DNA of 64,000 bases from Lota lota (lineage: Eukaryota; Chordata; Actinopteri; Gadiformes; Lotidae). A model generated the notes under the pieces. The model saw only the letters and a list, made by a program, of their open reading frames with translations. It was not told the DNA's origin and did no database searches. The first letter of the stretch is position 1. Every line of letters starts with the position of its first letter. Below are positions 42,601 to 64,000 of this stretch, one piece after another. Made by a program: the position numbers and the translations under genes. The stretch covers positions 1,599,501 to 1,663,500 of the forward strand of contig JACYXH010000205.1 in NCBI GenBank assembly GCA_026745465.1. Direction: 5' to 3'.

Positions 42601-43955
42601 CAAGAGTTGTCAAAGTTGGTACACGTATAGAAACCGCGCTTAAGCAGGTCTCCAAAACGTAAAGGTCCTCTTTGGCGACAGGGGGCACCATAACTCGCAA
42701 ACAAAAACGATAAGCCCCATTATTCAATCAATCACAAGTTCGCGTCAAAAGCAGACCAGGGAATTAAAACTTGGCGCGCTCGCTCATTAGTCTTGCTAGC
42801 ATTAGCATGTCAGCATGCTCGCAGGTTATTGCACACACAAGTTGGCTCACGCAACCACACGCATTTTCTTCAGAAAATGCACATGTGGCAACATGTCTAG
42901 TTTTAGATTAATCTTAAAGTCAAGAAATGCTCCCCAAAATTGATATCAATATTGGAAGCCTGAGGCTGGCAACACTAAGCCATATTTGTCAATTAACTTC
43001 CTAAATTCAAACTGATGTTCCATTTCATGGCCTTCTGCAAAAGCATTTCAGAATAATAAGAATTATTATGAAATTGTTCAGCAATCTTGTGTGTCGACCA
43101 TTGGTCCGGTCAAACCAAGATATGGAATGTTGTGTTAAATAAATGTTGGTGACAGACCTATGTGCACATGTCTAATCCACATGGTACATACCTTTTATGA
43201 TATATTATAGAAGGAATACAGTTGTGGTGTAAATGCCTTAATCCAAATTGTTCACTTCGGTTACAATAAAGTACAGGTGAATAGCTGTTCTGTGTTGGAA
43301 TCATTGTTGTGGGCATTTTCTGACTAAATTTGTCATAACTACTGCCAGGTTTTCTCAGTTAAAACAGTATTTCAGCTGACCTCATTGCGTTAACAGCAAT
43401 ATTTACCGATTTGGTCCAGCGGTCAAACCTGTGGAGAGATTTCAAGCTTTAATGCACAAACGGTTTTATGACAGAGGCTGGAATGTCAAAACCAGTGGGA
43501 CAAGTTATTTTTGGATGCTGAACACAGCAACGAGCACTACGTGTGAATCGAGCATTTGCCTGAGGGAGTTCCTGTTTAAATTAGTAATTTACATATGGTG
43601 TACTCTGCATAATGGTAAATGATTGCAACGTATGTAACTTATAGTTAATAAAACAGCACATATCGCAAGAGTAATGGAATATGCTAGTTTTATTGACGGG
43701 AGTGTCTACTGAATGGAAGTTCGGAGTGTGCAGACATTCCCAGAAGATGCCCAGGCCACTAGGACCATAAGACCACTTCGCAGCGTCACCTGGACGTATG
43801 CAAGGGAAGTTTAGCAGCACGTGCACCACATTAAGAAATGTTTGAACGAAGTGAAACTTTTAGCTCGGCTAGTGTTAGCTTACGGAGGCTAACTGGCCTT
43901 CTGCTTGAACTCACCTGTCCAAGTTCTGCTGCATTACCACGGCACTCTGCTCCAT
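27546..43955 (-). CDS. marchf5: E3 ubiquitin-protein ligase MARCHF5 (MITOL), complete
   Basis: RING-CH E3 ligase of the outer mitochondrial membrane. Known mammalian substrates include Drp1, Mfn1/2, MiD49 and MAVS aggregates. It has six coding exons on the - strand: 43955-43915, 36185-35983, 29475-29345, 28888-28705, 28481-28315, 27662-27546, giving 843 nt and 280 aa (human 278). The RING-CH domain holds C16, C19, C35, C37, H45, C48, C67 and C70, a complete C4HC3 set; H45 equals human H43. Four hydrophobic segments follow at about residues 101-121, 141-161, 211-231 and 240-260, and then the basic tail ending PEPEET. The N-terminus MEQSAVVMQQNLDR is divergent and two residues longer than human. 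It is convergent with ide and head to head with cpeb3, as in human. Confidence 0.97.
27753..27780 (+). repeat. (TCCA)n(TA)n compound microsatellite
   Basis: TCCA units followed by TA units in marchf5 intron 5. The rest of this 652-nt intron is unremarkable apart from the minisatellite at 28212-28297. Confidence 0.9.
28212..28297 (+). repeat. 19-bp minisatellite in marchf5 intron 5
   Basis: Four and a half units built on TAGATGGGCGG..GTGTG. TAGATG recurs at 28214, 28233, 28252 and 28271, a constant 19-bp period. It sits 17-103 nt inside the intron from the exon 5 donor. Confidence 0.85.
28315..28481 (-). CDS. marchf5: marchf5 exon 5 (residues 187-242)
   Basis: The exon encodes LGCPVPRIPAEANPLADHVS and then ATRILCGALVFPTIATIVGK, LMFSSVNSNLQRTIL. 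It contains the third membrane segment. The donor is CTG|GTCAGT, slightly weak. Confidence 0.97.
28705..28888 (-). CDS. marchf5: marchf5 exon 4 (residues 126-187)
   Basis: The exon encodes VVGHKEGLDVMERADPLFLL and then IGLPTIPVMLILGKMIRWED, YVLRLWRKYSNKLQILNSIF. It contains the second membrane segment. Its sequence is practically identical to human. Confidence 0.97.
29345..29475 (-). CDS. marchf5: marchf5 exon 3 (residues 82-125)
   Basis: The exon encodes PVVYVLDLADRLISKAGPFA and then AAGIMVGSIYWTAVTYGAVT, VMQ, the first membrane segment. Human has KACPFAAAG where this fish has KAGPFAAAG. Confidence 0.97.
29476..35982 (-). other. marchf5: marchf5 intron 2 (6.5 kb)
   Basis: No coding exon is recognised. 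It contains a GC-richer stretch at 31320-31900, a C10 run at 32078-32087, an (AT)n tract at about 34508-34528 and a candidate MITE at 35501-35839. Conserved non-coding elements may be present but cannot be judged without alignment. Confidence 0.5.
35501..35839 (+). mobile_element. Candidate 339-bp MITE in marchf5 intron 2
   Basis: The left end starts CTTGCTAGGGATGCTAATGA and continues TTAATCATT, including the 14-bp palindrome AATGATTAATCATT at 35516-35529. The right end, read on the other strand, starts CTTGCAGGGACTATTAATAA and continues TTAATGAGT. These form imperfect terminal inverted repeats of about 28 bp, about 80% matched with gaps. The AGGGA..TAAT style fits non-autonomous hAT elements, but no clean 8-bp target duplication is seen. 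It lies 144 nt from the exon 2 donor. Confidence 0.45.
35983..36185 (-). CDS. marchf5: marchf5 exon 2, RING-CH domain (residues 14-82)
   Basis: The exon encodes SCWVCFATDEDDRTAEWVRP and then CRCRGSTKWVHQSCLQRWVD, EKQRGNSTARVACPQCNAEY, LIVFPTL. It carries all eight zinc ligands (C4HC3) of the RING-CH domain in one exon. Acceptor GTTCCAG, donor CTCG|GTGGGT. Confidence 0.98.
36186..43914 (-). other. marchf5: marchf5 intron 1 (7.7 kb)
   Basis: No coding exon is recognised; the longest open frame (37982-38350, +) has no recognisable motif. It holds a G/T-rich tract at about 38827-38890 and a candidate dispersed element at 41817-42860. Confidence 0.5.
41817..42860 (+). mobile_element. Candidate ~1.04-kb dispersed element in marchf5 intron 1
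   Basis: GTGTGGTTGC at 41817-41826 recurs inverted at 42851-42860. The interior contains two diverged direct copies, about 540 bp apart, of a block with 'GGTCTCCAAAA ... CAGGGGGCGCTATAACTCG' (42107-42165) and 'GGTCTCCAAAA ... CAGGGGGCACCATAACTCG' (42646-42700), each preceded by a GAGTTGTCAAA-like block. Small hairpins lie at both ends (GTGTGGTTGCAAAGCAAGCC; GCATTTTCT-TC-AGAAAATGC at 42861-42880). No transposase ORF is seen. Confidence 0.45.
43915..43955 (-). CDS. marchf5: marchf5 exon 1, start codon
   Basis: The exon encodes MEQSAVVMQQNLD plus two bases of Arg14. The start context GATAATGG (A at -3, G at +4) is favourable, the donor is ACAG|GTGAG, and the phase fits exon 2 exactly. Human MPDQALQQMLDR aligns over the QQ..LDR end. 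Confidence 0.92.
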
Positions 43956-44440
43956 TATCGTGAGATGGAAACAAGTCACCTATCTGCAAGTTGCAGAAGT
44001 TGAATTCGTTACAATATAAAAACGGTGGCAGGCTCGTTCGTTTAGTGCAGCTTGCGGTGGCCGTCAATAACTAGCTAACAGAGTAGCTAACAAGCTAAAA
44101 CGGCCTTTGTGTTGCTAAGGAGAGTCAGCTGCGCGCTTGCCAATTAGTGTAACTTGTTAACCTAAAAACGGCCCATCTTCGGTCATTTTACTCATAATAT
44201 CACGCATTCATGACCTGTAAACTAACTTCAAAACATAATGGAATCAGTAACGATAAAGACGTTATTTATCTCGAACTGTAACACACCAGCATGACCGCTT
44301 GCTGCGTGGACCGACCGTCTCTGAGTTAGCGCGACGTACCATGACGTATGGCGTAATCAAAACAACGAAGACGTTGACGCTTGAAGCGCCATGTGTTGTG
44401 CCGACACACGGGACATGTAGTTCAAACATATATCGCATTC
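43956..44440. promoter_or_regulatory. marchf5 5' UTR and likely shared marchf5/cpeb3 promoter
   Basis: This region is CpG-richer than its surroundings, especially 44290-44400. It has a CCAAT box on the + strand (GCCAATTAG near 44138), a CRE-like TGACGTAT at 44342-44349, and a ZNF143/THAP11-like ACTACATGTCCC on the - strand (44421-44410). The human genes are head to head here, which supports a bidirectional promoter. The exact start sites cannot be read from sequence alone. Confidence 0.5.
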
Positions 44441-44654
44441 CCTCGTCTCCAAAACATAAAATTGTTTATCTGAACCACTCCGACAGATCTTCTCAAGAGC
44501 TGATAACTCTTTTTACGGAGGCAACCATCATGAAGATACATATATGGCTACAGAACACTTCATATAGCGGTAAGGTGTTTAATTGGCTATATGCTATTCT
44601 TGCTCAATATAAATTGCAAACGTGAAATTCCTTATGGCACGTTAATGTACAATG

Positions 44655-44655
<1 letters not shown>

Positions 44656-44711
<56 letters not shown>
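44656..44711 (+). repeat. (TA)n microsatellite
   Basis: About 28 TA units between the marchf5 promoter region and cpeb3. Confidence 0.95.
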
Positions 44712-44714
<3 letters not shown>

Positions 44715-44831
44715 GAATTTGCTTCCATTTTCGTTTTATGTGCCTATAATTCCCTTCACATTAAAATACCCCGATCTGAAGAACACAGGCCTATGGAGTT
44801 TTCTGTTGGTATCAATTTGCTTTGAGTATAA

Positions 44832-44833
<2 letters not shown>

Positions 44834-44893
<60 letters not shown>
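44834..44893 (+). repeat. (GTCT)n microsatellite
   Basis: About 15 uninterrupted tetranucleotide units. Confidence 0.95.
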
Positions 44894-44894
<1 letters not shown>

Positions 44895-45092
44895 AGTTAG
44901 TCAGTATGGGATATAGGATTGTAATAGAAGCCCATCGATTTTGTGTTTGATCTCAAAAGTGTGTTATATATGGATTTTAATATTTAAGATAATGTATAAA
45001 AAATACCTTAAACGAATTTAAATGAGCCTTTAAGGATTCACGTTGATACTTTGGGAATAACGTTGAGAGTACGCGGAGTGGATAACAGAGGA

Positions 45093-45104
45093 ACTACAAC
45101 TCCC
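45093..45104 (+). promoter_or_regulatory. ZNF143/SBS-like motif ACTACAACTCCC
   Basis: Matches the ACTACAAnTCCC core typical of ZNF143/THAP11-bound vertebrate promoters. It lies in a locally GC-richer stretch (45060-45190) upstream of cpeb3, which may contain its untranslated first exon. Confidence 0.4.
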
Positions 45105-45499
45105 TAGAACCTCTCTGCTGTTCCTCCATGCGCCGCAGTTCATCAGCTGTTGAGGCAACTGCTGACTATCTCCACACAAGGGTAGATCGTTTGTCATAAA
45201 CCCAGGCGAGGCAAACAGAAATAGCTTTATTTACAGAGACCCTAAAGGTGAACGATAAAGGTAATATACTTTTAACATTGGACGAACAAATGACGCAGGT
45301 CTGCATGTTGATTATGTGGGGGAACATATGGACTAAAGGGGGTTTAAATCCATTACAGAATATGCCTATGGAATTTCTTGAACAGCGAATGAATATTTGG
45401 GTAATAGTTTATGTGTTAATGGCAGATCGATTTCATATTGAATAATATTGCTTAATGACCTTGGAAACGGAGCGCTTCGGGAAGAAACAAGGATTAACC

Positions 45500-45621
<122 letters not shown>

Positions 45622-46799
45622 CATTGCAGTCTGTTGCGATCACCTTGCAGTCCATCTGTGATATAATTAGTGCAACAATATGCTTTTATGACATTTTAAA
45701 AGATAATAGGCCATTCCATGTAGCCTGCTCTATGCTGCGTTTTGCGCGTCTGCGCAAAATGTAAGAGGCTAAATAACACTTTGCAATCCCTCTTACTATA
45801 CGACGTTACTTGCTCAAACCATACCGAATGTTCCACAGAATATAGATAAAATGATTGGCCCTATAATAATTTCTTATGCATCGTTTTTGGAAATACGCAT
45901 ACGATTGTTTATTTGGGTTATTATAACACTATTAGTAGGTTAACTGTCTTAGCCTACGCCTCGCCAAATGTAGCCTATTCGTATAAATATGGCATATAGA
46001 ACATAGTCTCTGAAATGTATCGCGTAGGAACTAGTTTATTAAGATGAAAACTTGACCTGGCTGGGTGGAGCTTTCTGTTATTCTACCCGTGACTGTATCA
46101 GCAGTACTGTCGCCTTAAATTGCGGCATGCATGGACATATCCTGGAGTTATCAAGGGTTGCAGTAACTTGGACATAGAGCTAGGGTGATGTATGCCCTCC
46201 AATATCTAATTATCGGGATAGTGTGTTCTATAATAAAGTTACCCCGGGCGGCGCACAGTCGAGTGCGTAATATTCTAGGCTTCATTGATGTCGCCAAGAA
46301 AAAGAGAGACGCCCCTTGCCTTTAAACCAGATAACACGGCGTTATAGTGTGCGATGACAATGAAGGACGCGTTTAACATTTTTTTGAAGGACAGCTGTAT
46401 TTATTGACGTATGCAAATGAATATAGGGGAGGTCCTTCTGAAAAACAGAATCCGTTTTACGTTGCAGTTCAGAGTTCCTGCGGGAAGGAAAACGAGACGT
46501 GGCGAGTTCTGGTGAATATCGGTTGCACATGCTCCGCAGTTGTTTGTGTAGCGTTATACATAGAGGGCGAAGGCAAATACATTTGTGGCAATCTATATCA
46601 CTAGTCGTATATGTTATTTTTCATTTTTGGCTAAATGGGTGACCACGAATTCGCCTTACAGTTGGCTGGCTGCTCTAACATATCCATGTCGAAGTTGTCG
46701 CTCAAATGTAACACCCCGGCGAGCCTAGTAGGCCTATATGATATCCTAAATAATAACAACTTGTCATCTCTATTTTTCCCAATTCCAGCACAGCAAGCC

Positions 46800-64000
<17,201 letters not shown>

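Overview
The window is nuclear DNA from a ray-finned (teleost) fish. It carries three spliced vertebrate genes with GT-AG introns, many long di- and tetranucleotide microsatellites, poly-C tracts and scattered transposon-like fragments. The proteins match human orthologues almost residue for residue, but the introns are much shorter than mammalian ones. I cannot name the species.

Layout: (1) 1-24.6 kb, + strand: ide (insulin-degrading enzyme) from exon 2 to its stop codon and 3' UTR. Exon 1 lies upstream of the window. The 24 coding exons plus one alternative exon can be placed to the base. The reconstructed protein ends at residue 1019 in human numbering, and the Met42 alternative start is conserved. 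(2) 27.5-44.0 kb, - strand: marchf5 (march5), complete in six coding exons, 280 aa, a mitochondrial outer-membrane RING-CH E3 ligase. It converges on ide. (3) 46.8-64.0 kb, + strand: the first part of cpeb3 (five coding exons, including a 24-nt microexon, and the first 19 nt of a sixth). It is cut by the window end inside the first RNA-recognition motif. The order and relative orientation (ide> <marchf5 cpeb3>) match human 10q23.33, with marchf5 and cpeb3 head to head.

The three genes are not a pathway. Ide degrades insulin, amyloid-beta and other short amyloidogenic peptides. March5 controls mitochondrial dynamics and outer-membrane protein turnover. Cpeb3 is a translational regulator of synaptic mRNAs with a prion-like N-terminus.

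Points of most interest: a duplicated, obligatorily mutually exclusive exon pair in ide (15a/15b), with a 9-nt loss in 15b and a poly-C tract beside its donor; a 31-glutamine tract in cpeb3 at a place where human cpeb3 is Pro/Gln/Ala-rich; the cpeb3 neuronal-type microexon; several splice acceptors whose pyrimidine tract has been replaced by simple repeats (poly-C, a ~20-nt pyrimidine minisatellite, a CT tract); a nested long hairpin in a cpeb3 intron; a perfect 22-bp palindrome abutting a 38-bp minisatellite; and a strong strand bias of long poly-C tracts. I found no prokaryote-style operon, CRISPR array, transposase ORF or viral gene, and no clearly undescribed protein system.
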